A DNA stretch of 64,000 bases from an uncultured Planctomycetaceae bacterium (GCA_943787265.1 CALSLT010000027.1:62001-126000); one strand, 5' to 3'; positions 23,502 to 33,321 are shown, counted from the first letter of the stretch. Notes: a model not told the origin generated them from the letters alone. Program-made: numbers and translations.

Positions 23502-25121
23502 TCACGAAGCCAGAGGATTTTGTGGAACGGCTTCGGGAACGTTTTTCATAAGCGACAGGATTGGGTTCAGAGCAACCTGGCCGAGGCCGCAGATCGAGGT
23601 TTGCTCAAGCGTGTCGCCAAGTTCGGGAAGGATCGCCAATTCTGAATCGTTCGATTCTCCGCAGGCGACTCCTTCCAGAATCTGCACCGCTTTCTGACTG
23701 CCGACTCGACACGGCACGCACTTCCCGCACGACTCGTTGCGGAAGAAGCGGACGATGTTTGTGGCCAGGTCGAACAGATTGTGTTGATCGCCGATCACGA
23801 TGACGGCTCCGGTGCCGAGCATGCTGCCGGCTACTTTCATCGCGTCAAAGTCGAGCGGCGTGTCGACTTTGTCGGCGGGGAGGAAATTCGAGCTGGCTCC
23901 GCCGGGCAAGAAGGCCTGAAGCGTCACTCCGTCTCGCATCCCGCCTGCAAGATCGATCAGTTCTGCCACGCTGGTCCCGATTGGGATTTCGTAGACACTT
24001 GGCTGTTTGACGTCTCCAGAAACCGAGACGAATTTCAGTCCGACGAAATCACCTTCCGCCTGATCGTTCCACCAGTCGACTCCATGCGTGACGATGGATG
24101 TCGCCAGCGCGTAGGTTTCGACGTTGTTGATGAGCGTCGGTTTTCCCCACAGGCCGTGCGTTCCGGGATAAGGTGGCTTGTTGCGAGGTTCGCCTCGTTT
24201 GTCTTCGAGAGCTTCGAGCAACGCCGTTTCTTCACCGAGAATGTAACCGCCGGGTGAAACGAAGATTTCGATGTCGAAACGTTTTCCCGATCCGCCAGCG
24301 TTGTCGCCAAGGATTCCGGTTTCGCGGGCGTGTGCCAGTGCGGTTTCCAGAGACTTCCGCTCGCGTGAGTATTCGTGACGCAGAAAGACGATGCCGGCTT
24401 CGGCTCCGATGGTCAGCCCGGCCAGAATCATTCCCTCGATCACCAGGTGAGGAAGTTCTTCCAGGATGACTCGGTCTTTGAACGTGCCGGGTTCGCTTTC
24501 GTCAGCGTTACAAATAACGAATTTCTGCGGTTCGGATTCGCCTCGAACAAGTTCCCATTTTCGTCCGGTGGGAAACCCCGCGCCGCCCATGCCTCGCAGG
24601 CCGGACGCTTTCAAGGCTTCGATACAGATGTCGCCGGGGTCGGATGCGAGCTTACGAACTGTGCCGTAACATTCAGCCGGCGTGCTGTACGGATCGCACT
24701 TCCAACGGCGTGGTGTTTGCGTTGGGTCGTCGGCCGGAAGCGGCTGCGAGCCATCGATCAGTTTCCACAGCTCGTCGGTCGACGCGTTTCCGATTGGGAC
24801 TTCATCAACGGACGCAGCCGGAGCATGCTCACAACGGCCGATGCACGAAACTTCGACGATCTCAACATCGTCCTGCGACGCAAGGTTTGCTCGAAGATCA
24901 GAACTCAGTTTCGCACACCCGCCCATCGAGCATGAGACGTCGCGACACACGTGCACGGTTCTTCGCGGCGGCGGAGTGCGGCGAAAACTCGGATAGAAAC
25001 TGACGAGCCCTTCCAGCCGGTACAGCGGGACTCGTTGTTCCTTGGCGATGTTACGCAACGTGTCGTCACTTAACCAGCCGAGTTCATGCTGGACCCGAGT
25101 TAGCTCACGAAGAAGTTTCAC
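23502..25121 (-). CDS. fdhB: Formate dehydrogenase beta subunit, NuoE-NuoF fusion
   Basis: The 539-residue protein carries an NuoE-type thioredoxin-like [2Fe-2S] domain (C59, C64, C93, C97) fused to an NuoF-type NADH/FMN domain. GLRGMGGAGFPTGRKWE binds the nucleotide and FMN, and ESCGKCVPCR with a later Cys (SICGLG) holds the [4Fe-4S] cluster. It passes electrons from the alpha subunit to NAD+. A separate small gamma subunit, as in fdsG systems, is not needed because of the fusion. The gene begins the two-gene operon. The maturation gene fdhD is not present nearby. The divergent 488-base upstream region is described at 25122. Confidence 0.9.
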   Translation of the reverse strand: MKLLRELTRVQHELGWLSDDTLRNIAKEQRVPLYRLEGLVSFYPSFRRTPPPRRTVHVCRDVSCSMGGCAKLSSDLRANLASQDDVEIVEVSCIGRCEHAPAASVDEVPIGNASTDELWKLIDGSQPLPADDPTQTPRRWKCDPYSTPAECYGTVRKLASDPGDICIEALKASGLRGMGGAGFPTGRKWELVRGESEPQKFVICNADESEPGTFKDRVILEELPHLVIEGMILAGLTIGAEAGIVFLRHEYSRERKSLETALAHARETGILGDNAGGSGKRFDIEIFVSPGGYILGEETALLEALEDKRGEPRNKPPYPGTHGLWGKPTLINNVETYALATSIVTHGVDWWNDQAEGDFVGLKFVSVSGDVKQPSVYEIPIGTSVAELIDLAGGMRDGVTLQAFLPGGASSNFLPADKVDTPLDFDAMKVAGSMLGTGAVIVIGDQHNLFDLATNIVRFFRNESCGKCVPCRVGSQKAVQILEGVACGESNDSELAILPELGDTLEQTSICGLGQVALNPILSLMKNVPEAVPQNPLAS

Positions 25122-25609
25122 AGCAGTTTTCCTTTTGAATCAGCTTCTCTGTCAACCTGGTTTCCCGCCTGCGCAGGAATGACGAAGTGGGACTTTAGCT
25201 CGACTTAGACACGTCCTTCGAGGTCACTCGATGATAATTCTCAAAGTCGCGACGTCCGGCCCGGTAATCCTGTTCAGAGCGGAGCAAATTCCCTGCCGAG
25301 CTGCAATCGCGGCTGGATGACCAGGTTTACCCAAGCAAATCCAGGAGCGAGCGTTTGCGTCGTCAGTTCATCCGAGCGGCAAATCCGTCTGACGGCGTCA
25401 GACGTCGAATAATCATTCCGGGATGGCACGGACGTTTGTTCGTTCTATGAAGTTTCGAACACGGTCGCCCATTGGCGCAGCCTCGAACTGCACCGATCAT
25501 GACACAATTCATTCATGATATCTGGCGGTTGTTTTTATCTTTCCGTTTTTCACGGTGTCGGCGATCGAACTTTGTGGCGTCGATGTTAATCCTCGGAGTG
25601 CGTTTTCCA
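25122..25609. other. 488-base divergent region between fdhB and a kinase gene
   Basis: It contains a hairpin-type sequence TTTCCCGCCTGCGCAGGAA (25161-25179, core palindrome CCTGCGCAGG), which resembles dispersed intergenic repeats known from many bacteria. It also contains a perfect 9-bp inverted repeat with one central base (25386-25404, listed separately). The remainder shows no gene. Long upstream extensions of the kinase frame reach back to 25472 but look non-coding. Confidence 0.5.
25386..25404. promoter_or_regulatory. Perfect palindrome, possible operator
   Basis: CGTCTGACG-G-CGTCAGACG is a 9-bp perfect inverted repeat with a single-base centre, located midway between the divergent formate-dehydrogenase and kinase genes. 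Its symmetry and short centre suit a dimeric regulator; a copy of a dispersed repeat is the alternative. Confidence 0.35.
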
Positions 25610-27283
25610 ATGGACGAAGTAGAACTTCCGGATCGAATCGGTCCGTACGAGATTCTCCGGAAGATTGGTTCCGGCGGAATGGGAACTGTTTATCTGGGGC
25701 GGCATGTTGACACTCAGCTTGAAGCAGCGGTGAAAGTGCTGCCGTCATCAATGGCTCGTGAGCCGGGTACGGTCGACCGGTTCGAGCGAGAAATTAATGC
25801 CATGCGGCAACTGGCTGGTCCGCACATCGTCGAGCTGTTTGAAAGTGGTCACGATGAACCCACGGACCAAATGTGGTTTGCAATGGAGTATGTCGAAGGG
25901 GAGACGCTGACCGATTGCATTCGCGCCAACCGCCGACTTCCGTGGGAGCAGTCGGTCGACATTGCGATTCAAATTTGTTCGGCCTTGAAAACTGCTCACG
26001 CGACCGGCGTTGTACATCGAGATCTTAAACCGTCGAACCTGCTGATCGGCGATGACGGCGTCGTCAAGCTGACTGATTTTGGAGTTGCTCAGGTTTTCGC
26101 GGCTCAACGATTGACCGTAACGGGCGGGATCATCGGGACGGCTGAGTACATGTCCCCGGAACAGGCTCAAGGACGGCGATGCACTCGAACGAGCGACCTG
26201 TATTCGCTCGGGGCCGTGCTTTATGTGATGCTGACCGGGCGGCCGCCGTTCACCGGCAAAAACGCCGTCGAGATTATCCAGAAACACTCAACGGCGATGT
26301 TCGATCGGCCTAGCCTGTACGCTGCCGACATCCCAAGGATTCTGGAAGACGTCGTTTGCAAATTGTTAGAGAAGGCTCCCGACGACCGGTACGGCGACGC
26401 TCACGTTGTGTCGCTACGGCTTAAAGAAGTCGTCAAGCGCGTCGAGTTCGCAAGCAAAGATGAGACTATCGCCAAACCGATGCAGTCGGACGGGTTGATG
26501 TCTGCAACGGCGACCGCACCAAGCCGAGGCGCCTATCGAGGAAGTGAGGAAGAAACATTTGCATCGGGACTGCTGGAGTCGGGAACTCGCGAGGCGAGCG
26601 AACAGTTTGGCGACGCACGTTACGACGGTCCTGGCTCGGCCACGATGATGCGCAATGCGTTTCGCGCCGAGATGGAACGCGAACAAGAGAAGTCTCCCAT
26701 TGCCGCCTTGTTCGACAACACCTGGTTTCTGATTCTTTGTCTCGGACTGCTGATCGGCGGAGGCTTTCTATGGATGAACGGGGTTCAGCAAAACAGTTCT
26801 CAGGACGGCGATTCCGACTTAGTGACGGATTCGTCCGGGGCCTCGGGAGAAGTTTCTCGATTCATGCGACTGGCGAAATCGCACCGGCGAAACGGAGATA
26901 TCCCTCGCGAAGAACGCGTCCTGCGGGCTCTTCGAGCCGTTATCGTTCATGATGAATCGTACGGTGACGCCGTTGCCGAAATTGATACGCGGTTGACGTT
27001 TCTTGACAAGCGGCGAAAACTGCACAGCAATAAAGTTGGATTGCCAGAACAGACGATCGAGCGGGCGGAAGCATTGATTGACGAAGGCCGAATTGACGAC
27101 GCACTTTCGATGCTCGACGGATTAGCCGTGCTTTACTCGGACGACGATGAGGCGAGCGAGCACGTACGGAAGGCCGATGATCTGCGGCAGCGCATCATCA
27201 AGGCGACACCGTCCGCAGACTCAGACGGAGTTGAACGAGACGTTCAAACTGGCACCCCGACTGATGGTGCATCCGTGGACTGA
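25610..27283 (+). CDS. Ser/Thr protein kinase with membrane helix and C-terminal repeat domain
   Basis: A 557-residue Hanks-type kinase: GSGGMG loop (20-25), ATP lysine K42, HRDLKPSN (136-143), DFG (156-158) and SPE (182-184), so catalytically complete. A low-complexity juxtamembrane linker (about 280-365) leads to one membrane helix (about 371-389), then an extracytoplasmic helical domain of about 165 residues resembling short TPR-like repeats (AEALIDEGRIDDALSMLDGLAV). ATG 25610 is chosen because the kinase domain starts 12 residues later and GGAG lies 11 bases upstream; longer frames reach 25472 but add an implausible basic leader. It converges on the DegT-family gene. Confidence 0.9.
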   Translation: MDEVELPDRIGPYEILRKIGSGGMGTVYLGRHVDTQLEAAVKVLPSSMAREPGTVDRFEREINAMRQLAGPHIVELFESGHDEPTDQMWFAMEYVEGETLTDCIRANRRLPWEQSVDIAIQICSALKTAHATGVVHRDLKPSNLLIGDDGVVKLTDFGVAQVFAAQRLTVTGGIIGTAEYMSPEQAQGRRCTRTSDLYSLGAVLYVMLTGRPPFTGKNAVEIIQKHSTAMFDRPSLYAADIPRILEDVVCKLLEKAPDDRYGDAHVVSLRLKEVVKRVEFASKDETIAKPMQSDGLMSATATAPSRGAYRGSEEETFASGLLESGTREASEQFGDARYDGPGSATMMRNAFRAEMEREQEKSPIAALFDNTWFLILCLGLLIGGGFLWMNGVQQNSSQDGDSDLVTDSSGASGEVSRFMRLAKSHRRNGDIPREERVLRALRAVIVHDESYGDAVAEIDTRLTFLDKRRKLHSNKVGLPEQTIERAEALIDEGRIDDALSMLDGLAVLYSDDDEASEHVRKADDLRQRIIKATPSADSDGVERDVQTGTPTDGASVD

Positions 27284-27313
27284 ATACAAAACGATCCTCA
27301 CACGATCTTGCGA

Positions 27314-28534
27314 TTATCGCATTCCGGCAGTCATCGTCCGGCGAGCAAACAGTTCGTCAGCAAATGTCATGACGGTATTCACGACTCGGTCGATGTCGGC
27401 ATCACTCATGCGAGCGTCGATCGGCAAACAAACGCGACGCAGGAATTCGTTTCGAGCGACCGGGAACGTTTCGGCAGCGACCCCGTACCGCTCCTGGTAG
27501 TGCGGCATCAGATTTACCGGCAGGCAAGGAACGGTGACAGACACGCCGCGCCGACGGAGTTCTGAAGAAAACTCGTCTCGAGTGGCGCCAAGGTGTTGCA
27601 GGTTCAGTCGGAGCGGGTAATTCAACCAGGTGTGATTGGCGTCTGAGCGTTCGTACGGAACCTGAAATTCCCGACGGCAACTGAACGCGGCCGTGTAGCT
27701 AAGCGCGATCTGACATCGTCGTCGCCATGCATCGCGAGCTTTCCCGAACGCTGCAAGTTGCCAGACGGCGGCCAGGTCTGTCATGCGATCCGCGTAGTGC
27801 AGCGAGCGCTTTGCGTCCCATCGCTGAGACTCGCCGGTCAAATCGTCAAGCGGCGCGATCTCCTGTCGCAGTCGTGTCGCGAGACCATCGTCTGCTGTGC
27901 AGATCAACGCTCCCGTATTCAGCAGACTCGTTTCTTCGGATCGGCAGTGGTAGATGCGGACGTCGTTGCCGTCGACGCCGCCTCGCGTCCCGATGCCTGG
28001 AGATTGTGCCTGGGCATCATTGATCAGCAGCAGATGGTGGCGGCGACAAAAATGCGCCAGCACTTGCGTATCAACAGGCAAGCCAGCGATATCGACCGCG
28101 ACGACCGCTCGAGTTCGGTCCGTCAATGAGTCTGCAACCTGATCAACGTCGATGTGAGCAGACTCGCCGCTAATGTCGACAAGAATCGGATGCGCATTGA
28201 ATTGTCGGATGACTTCCGGAATCGACGGCGGCAGGTAAGCCGGAATGATGACTTCGTCTTGCGGCTTCAGGTTGCTGGCAGCCAGAACGCAGTGCAGAGC
28301 AACGTTGGCACTAGCCACCGCAACGACGTGCGGCGTGCCACTCAGACGACCAGCTTCCGCTTCCAGTTCTGTTTGCCAATCCTCGCGTGACGGGCCGATG
28401 GCGATGAGTCTTTGCAGATCAACGACCGCTGCCGATGCACCGTGGCTTCTGGATGCTGTTACCGGTCCTTCCGCCTGCTCAGTTTGAGCATTCCTTCCTG
28501 GGAAGTGGTTTGGCGAAACCGGTTGACGTGACAT
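27314..28534 (-). CDS. DegT/DnrJ/EryC1-family protein lacking the PLP lysine
   Basis: The 406-residue protein has the fold of sugar aminotransferases of the DegT/StrS family: VVAVASANVALHCVL, EVIIPAYLPPSIPEVI, HIDVDQVADSLTDRTRAVV and LLLINDAQAQSPG (D173 in place of the usual PLP-contacting Asp). The segment that normally reads FHPxKxxTTGEGG is IYHCRSEETSLLNTGAL (194-210), with Glu200 at the lysine position, so Schiff-base chemistry is not expected. Family members without the lysine are known as dehydratases or non-catalytic regulators. The C-terminal half keeps the family pattern. It follows an NAD-dependent epimerase gene on the same strand about 260 bases upstream, suggesting a sugar-related role. 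Confidence 0.75.
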   Translation of the reverse strand: MSRQPVSPNHFPGRNAQTEQAEGPVTASRSHGASAAVVDLQRLIAIGPSREDWQTELEAEAGRLSGTPHVVAVASANVALHCVLAASNLKPQDEVIIPAYLPPSIPEVIRQFNAHPILVDISGESAHIDVDQVADSLTDRTRAVVAVDIAGLPVDTQVLAHFCRRHHLLLINDAQAQSPGIGTRGGVDGNDVRIYHCRSEETSLLNTGALICTADDGLATRLRQEIAPLDDLTGESQRWDAKRSLHYADRMTDLAAVWQLAAFGKARDAWRRRCQIALSYTAAFSCRREFQVPYERSDANHTWLNYPLRLNLQHLGATRDEFSSELRRRGVSVTVPCLPVNLMPHYQERYGVAAETFPVARNEFLRRVCLPIDARMSDADIDRVVNTVMTFADELFARRTMTAGMR

Positions 28535-28794
28535 TTCCGAAAGTCCTTAAACGCTGATTCTGCAATGGGCCCGCAACCTCCTGTGAACCGCGTTTCAGAT
28601 TATCTGACGCGGTCGCAAATGGACTGACTGCTGTGAGGCAACGATGGTTCAATCCGCACACTTCGTGCCGGAGAACAGCTTCAAGACTGCGGCAATCCGC
28701 GATTTGTGAACCGCGACGCACGCAACAAAGATGACAAGCGCGTGTCACGCTGGCTCAAACTGATAACGCATAAAAGTCTGCTGCCGCGTCGTGC

Positions 28795-29763
28795 TTAGCG
28801 AAGCTCTGCAGCGACATCGTCAATGATGTCGTTAATCGTTCGAGTAGGCTGCCAACTGACGGTTTCGTTGATCCGGTCGATTGATGGTACTCGCCGTTGC
28901 ATATCTTCAAAACCTTCTCCGTACGCCTTGTCATACGGGACAAGCTCGACTTTCGAAGAACTCTGTAAGCGCGAGATGATCAACTCGGCAAGCTGAAGAA
29001 TCGTAAGCTCTTCGGTGCTTCCGACATTGAAGATTTGCCCGCAAGTTGCTTCCGAGTCAACCAGCTTGATCAATGCTTGTACGACATCGTAAACATGACA
29101 GAAGCACCGCGATTGACTGCCGTCGCCATGAACTTCCAGTTTGTCATTTCGTAGGGCCTGTTCAACGAATCGCGGAACCACCATCCCGTACTGACTGCGC
29201 TGACGTGGGCCGACGGTGTTAAACAATCGAACGATTGTGACGGGCAGCCGGCTTTCCTTCCAATGGGCCAGCGCGAGGAATTCATCGAGCGCTTTTGCAC
29301 AGGCATACGCCCAGCGATGCTTGGTCGTGGCGCCTTCGAGCCGATCGTCGTCTTCGCGATAGGGAACGTTTTCGGACTTTCCATAGACCTCAGACGTCGA
29401 CGTGATGAGAACCCGATTTCGGTAACGCCGTGCCAGCCGGAGTACGACTTCCGTTCCCTGATAGATCGTGTCGATCGTGTCGACAGGCTGCTCCATAATC
29501 AGCTTTACGCCGACAGCGCTGGCAAGATGAAAGACCGTGTCGCATTCCGACATCAGCTTTTCCATCAACGCGACATCGCGCACGGTATCGACGTACAGGC
29601 GGAAGTTGGGATCGGATTCCAGATCGGCAACGTTCGCGTGCAAGCCGGTCGACAGATTGTCGATCACAGAAACTCGCCGGCCGGACTTCAGCAGTTCTCG
29701 CGCAAGATGACTGCCGATGAAGCCCGCTCCGCCAGTAATCAATACGTGCTGACTGCGATCCAT
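28795..29763 (-). CDS. NAD-dependent nucleotide-sugar epimerase/dehydratase
   Basis: The 322-residue extended short-chain dehydrogenase has GGAGFIGSH (11-19) for NAD(P) binding, an acidic VIDNLSTG, the catalytic region STSEVYG (122-128), and Y153/K157 in YACAK. The downstream VRLFNTVGPRQ and VHGDGSQSRCFCHVYD segments are typical of UDP-glucose 4-epimerase and UDP-glucuronate decarboxylase relatives. The exact reaction is not decidable; the SQSRCF/HVYDVV pattern leans toward the UDP-xylose synthase side. It is cytoplasmic and likely feeds polysaccharide or glycan synthesis. It begins at ATG 29763, about 100 bases after the end of der on the same strand. Confidence 0.87.
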   Translation of the reverse strand: MDRSQHVLITGGAGFIGSHLARELLKSGRRVSVIDNLSTGLHANVADLESDPNFRLYVDTVRDVALMEKLMSECDTVFHLASAVGVKLIMEQPVDTIDTIYQGTEVVLRLARRYRNRVLITSTSEVYGKSENVPYREDDDRLEGATTKHRWAYACAKALDEFLALAHWKESRLPVTIVRLFNTVGPRQRSQYGMVVPRFVEQALRNDKLEVHGDGSQSRCFCHVYDVVQALIKLVDSEATCGQIFNVGSTEELTILQLAELIISRLQSSSKVELVPYDKAYGEGFEDMQRRVPSIDRINETVSWQPTRTINDIIDDVAAELR

Positions 29764-29860
29764 TTTGATTTCCCGGCTTCAGCAGCGTTGTTAGATTCGG
29801 GTGGCACTAGTTGCTTGCAACCAGTGCCGCCTTCGAAAAGGTAGATTGGTCTAGCGACTG

Positions 29861-31258
29861 CTAAATGTTTTCGACGGTTTCCTCGACGCCAGCCGGCAAT
29901 CGATTCGGGAAACGTTCTTCTTCGGCAGTCTTGGCCCGCATGTAAAGTTTGATTGGCACTTCGTCGAACGGTAGTTCTTCCTGGAGAACTCCCAGCAAGT
30001 ACCTCTTCCACGAATTGTCAAACAGCGTGGGGTCGTTGCATTTCAGAACGATTGTCGGCGGCTGTGTTGCAACCTGCACCGCATAGTAGATCTTTGGGAT
30101 TCGGCTTTTCCGCATTGGCGGTCGGTTCTTCAAGATGGCTTCCCGAAGAATGCGATTTAGTTTTCCGGTGCCGACGCGGGTCAACGATTGCTTGAAGACT
30201 GTCTGCGCCAAGTTGATCAGTTTTCGAGTGTTTTTATTTTCAATGGCCGTCACGAAGGCCACGGGAGCGTGTCGGATCGATGCGAATTCTTTCAGCAGGT
30301 AGTCGCCCCACGACTCGATAGTCATGCCTGCTTCGGTTGCTTCGTCCCACTTGTTCACAACGAAGATGCACGGCTTGTAATGAGTCAGCACTTCCTCAAC
30401 GAGTTGCTTGTCGACGCGCGAGACAGTCTTCTGCGAATCGAAAAAGATCAGCACGACGTCGGCGCGGCGGATGCTTCGCTGAGCACGGACCAGACCGTAG
30501 TACTCGATGTTGCTCGCCAGACTTTTCTTCTTGCGAACGCCCGGGGTGTCGATGGCGATAATCGTTTTTCCGTCAACATCGATGCGAAGATCGATACTGT
30601 CTCGCGTTGTCCCGGCGACTTCGCTAACGATCACTCGCTCTTCCTCGGCTAGAGCGTTGATGAACGTGCTCTTGCCGACGTTCCTTCGCCCAACAATCGC
30701 GAGCTTCATTTCCGGTTCGGCAGCTTGCTCGGCACCATCAGCAGATTCTTCATCGGTTGCCGGAGGGAGCAACTCAACAATCGCTTCCATCAGCCCACGC
30801 CGATTGTTGTTTCCCTTCACGCTGGTCGTCACGAGTTTGCAGTTTGCCAGCTTGTAGAATTCGGCACTGTCGTCGGCCGTTCGTGACGAATCGCACTTAT
30901 TGACGACGAGCAGTTTCGGCTTGTCGATTGGTCTGATTCGATTGGCGACGAGCACGTCGAGCGGCACTGGCCCTGTCTTGCCGTCCACGACGAAAACGAT
31001 GATGTCGGCTTCGTGCAGCCCCATACTGATCTGATTTTCGATGTCGTCGGTCAGGTCGTCAGAATCCTCGACCCCCATCCCGCCGGTGTCGATCAGCTCA
31101 AAATAGCGATCCTCTTCGTGCAACATATACCGCATGCGGTCGCGAGTTGTCCCGGCCGTACCGTCAACGACAGCGATCATTTTCTGGGAGAGCCAGTTGA
31201 ACAGCGAGCTTTTCCCGACGTTCGGGCGTCCCACGATGGCGACTTTAGGGATGGACAT
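29861..31258 (-). CDS. der: Ribosome-assembly GTPase Der (EngA)
   Basis: The 465-residue protein has the unique tandem GTPase arrangement of Der. Domain 1: GRPNVGKSS (10-18), DTGG (57-60), NKCD (120-123). Domain 2: GRRNVGKST (190-198), DTPG (237-240), NKWD (302-305). A C-terminal KH-like domain follows (about 355-450, containing KIYYAVQVATQPPTIVLKCN-like sequence, here cut to its core YAVQVATQPPTIV). It acts in maturation of the 50S subunit. The acidic insertion between the G domains is about 20 residues. The start is ATG 31258. Confidence 0.97.
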   Translation of the reverse strand: MSIPKVAIVGRPNVGKSSLFNWLSQKMIAVVDGTAGTTRDRMRYMLHEEDRYFELIDTGGMGVEDSDDLTDDIENQISMGLHEADIIVFVVDGKTGPVPLDVLVANRIRPIDKPKLLVVNKCDSSRTADDSAEFYKLANCKLVTTSVKGNNNRRGLMEAIVELLPPATDEESADGAEQAAEPEMKLAIVGRRNVGKSTFINALAEEERVIVSEVAGTTRDSIDLRIDVDGKTIIAIDTPGVRKKKSLASNIEYYGLVRAQRSIRRADVVLIFFDSQKTVSRVDKQLVEEVLTHYKPCIFVVNKWDEATEAGMTIESWGDYLLKEFASIRHAPVAFVTAIENKNTRKLINLAQTVFKQSLTRVGTGKLNRILREAILKNRPPMRKSRIPKIYYAVQVATQPPTIVLKCNDPTLFDNSWKRYLLGVLQEELPFDEVPIKLYMRAKTAEEERFPNRLPAGVEETVENI

Positions 31259-31522
31259 TTCTCTGAATTCTGCATTGAGCTATTGGGGGAGAACCGGTCA
31301 ATTCCGCTCTCGCCGACTAAGAATTCGGACACTGAAAACCGCGTCACAGCTGTGACTGCTCGGGTGCCGAAGCGGGATTCTACCGAGAACCGCCACCGAT
31401 TACTGCATTTGAGACACGGATTTCGCGTGCAATCTCGGGCTAGCTGCGATTCTCCCCTCAAACATCGCCGCTCGGGGTAACGATCCAGGCATTACACGCG
31501 TGCGAAAAGCCACACGACAATT

Positions 31523-32596
31523 TTACCAGCGGTACAGAGCCGTGCCCCAGGTCAGGCCGCCGCCGAAGCCGCACATCAGCAGGACGTCGCCCTTTTTGAT
31601 GCGTCCAGCCTGCTGAGCCTCGTCCAGACAGATCGGGATCGATCCGGCCGAAGTATTACCATATTGATCAAGATTGACCGCCACTTTCGATGCCGGAATT
31701 CCCAGTTTTTCCATCGCGGCGTCGACGATTCGGATGTTCGCCTGGTGGATCAGGAACAGGCTGACATCGCCGGCCGACATGCCGGATTTTTCGAGCACCA
31801 GCTCGATTGATTCCTGCACGACTCGAACGGCCCATTTGAATACGTTGCGACCATCCATCTTCAACAGGTGGTTGCCCGCGGCGACGTCTTCCGGAGTGTT
31901 TGGCTCCTTCGTTCCGCCGGTCGTTGCCTGAAGCAACGGTCCGCCGCTGCCGTCCGACCCGAGCTGATAGCAGATGAGGCCTTGCGTGGCTTCTCCACGC
32001 GTCATCAGAACCGCTCCGGCTCCATCGCCGAAGAGTGGCGCGATTGTCCGATCCGACTGGTCGACGACTCGACTGTTGCAGTCAGCCCCGATGATCAAAG
32101 CCAGCTTGCTGTTGCCGGTGGCGACGAATTGCGAGCCAGTCACCAGCGAATACATAAAGCCCGAACATGCAGCCTGCAGATCGACAGACGGGCAACTCAG
32201 ACCGAGCCGGTCCTGAACCAGGCAGGCGGTCGACGGGCAGCAATAGTCGGGCGTAAACGTTCCGATCAGCAGCAAATCGATGTCAGCCGGGTCTACTTTC
32301 GCACGCTCAATAGCCGCTTTTGCCGCTTCAAAAGCCATGTCGCTGGTGGCAACGTTCTCCGGCGCATGGCGTCGGGCGAGAATGCCGGTTCGCTGCTGGA
32401 TCCAATCCGGATCAAAGCCGCGTTCGTCTCGCAGTTGCTCGTTCGAAATCACCTGATCAGGCACGTAAGAGCCAGACGAAATGATCTGAACTCCCAACAG
32501 CGAATTGGTACGGTCACTCACTAACAGGCGATCAGAGCTTGCTGCCTTCGCGGATCCCGAGTCCTGCTGATCAGATGTGGCAGAACTCGTGGTCAT
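31523..32596 (-). CDS. fabH: 3-oxoacyl-ACP synthase III
   Basis: FabH starts fatty-acid synthesis by condensing acetyl-CoA with malonyl-ACP. The triad is complete: C144 (LQAACSGFMYS), H284 (FLIHQANIRI) and N314 (DQYGNTSAGSIP). The GDGAGAVL loop and the final GFGGGLTWGTALYRW are diagnostic. The 357 residues exceed the usual 320-330 because of an N-terminal, Ser/Ala-rich extension of about 33 residues; AAGGAGAG nine bases before ATG 32596 supports this longer start. No other fab gene is adjacent, so it stands alone. A 264-base gap to the der start contains no recognised feature. Confidence 0.95.
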   Translation of the reverse strand: MTTSSATSDQQDSGSAKAASSDRLLVSDRTNSLLGVQIISSGSYVPDQVISNEQLRDERGFDPDWIQQRTGILARRHAPENVATSDMAFEAAKAAIERAKVDPADIDLLLIGTFTPDYCCPSTACLVQDRLGLSCPSVDLQAACSGFMYSLVTGSQFVATGNSKLALIIGADCNSRVVDQSDRTIAPLFGDGAGAVLMTRGEATQGLICYQLGSDGSGGPLLQATTGGTKEPNTPEDVAAGNHLLKMDGRNVFKWAVRVVQESIELVLEKSGMSAGDVSLFLIHQANIRIVDAAMEKLGIPASKVAVNLDQYGNTSAGSIPICLDEAQQAGRIKKGDVLLMCGFGGGLTWGTALYRW

Positions 32597-32940
32597 GGCA
32601 GCACTCTCCTTAATATTTCTTATGAAACGCTAAACACGGAAGTGTCAGATATCTGGCGTTCATCAGGCAATTTTGCGGCCGAGTATAGCCCTCGCAATCC
32701 AGTGAAACCAGCGAGGTTAGGCACCATCGATTCAGATGGTACGACGTGATTCCGAGGACGCCGATCAGGCTGACCTTGAGGTCTCGCGAGTTGCCAGGTG
32801 GAAATTTGAATGGCAGAATCTACCGTCAGCAGCGAGCCTCGATCGTTCCCTGAGTCGGTTATTCAGAACTCCGTCGACGCCTCGAAAGTTTCAAGAATCG
32901 CCGACTCCTGCAAAACGAAAACACTCCGGATTCCAGCGTG
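32597..32940. other. 344-base divergent region without a recognised gene
   Basis: It separates fabH (minus) from the DUF962 gene (plus). It should contain both promoters. I saw no repeat, terminator or RNA gene here, and the open frames in it are shadows without family motifs. Confidence 0.55.
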
Positions 32941-33231
32941 ATGTTGTCTCGATTTCGCACAAACTACGTCGCTCGACACCAGAACGGAGCGAACAAGGTT
33001 CTTCACCTGATCGGAGTTCCGCTCACGTTTGTCGTCCCGGTCGTTCTGCTCGTCATGCAACGTCCCAATCTGGCTGCCGCCGCATTCGTAGGCGGCTACG
33101 TGCTCCAAATCGTCGGACACGCGATTGAAGGAAACGACGCTGGCGAACTGATCCTGATTAAGAAGGCTCTCGGCAAACCGTATCAGGAGTTTGCTCCTGG
33201 CTGCGAGGAAGAGTCAAAGTCTGCCGATTAA
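32941..33231 (+). CDS. DUF962 (Mpo1-like) membrane protein
   Basis: A 96-residue protein with the DUF962 pattern: NKVLHLIGVPLTFV near the start (His and Gly-x-Pro conserved) and LQIVGHAIEGND in the second hydrophobic segment. Two membrane helices are predicted. In yeast, the Mpo1 member of this family is an Fe(II)-dependent dioxygenase acting in fatty-acid alpha-oxidation; whether bacterial members share the activity is unknown. GTG 32938 and ATG 32941 are adjacent possible starts. The position next to fabH is compatible with a lipid role but proves nothing. Confidence 0.75.
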   Translation: MLSRFRTNYVARHQNGANKVLHLIGVPLTFVVPVVLLVMQRPNLAAAAFVGGYVLQIVGHAIEGNDAGELILIKKALGKPYQEFAPGCEEESKSAD

Positions 33232-33321
33232 GTAGCCGATATCACCTGTAGCGGTTATGCCGACGCGCGCAGTCCCTGCGCAGCGTTAGTTGCTGACTGA
33301 TCGCCGTTGCAGGAGTTTTGC

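Noticed and set aside
25424..25440. TGGCAC-GGACG-TTTG, resembling a sigma-54 promoter before the second kinase
   Set aside because: The -12 GC is missing at the correct spacing; GC at -12 is essential.
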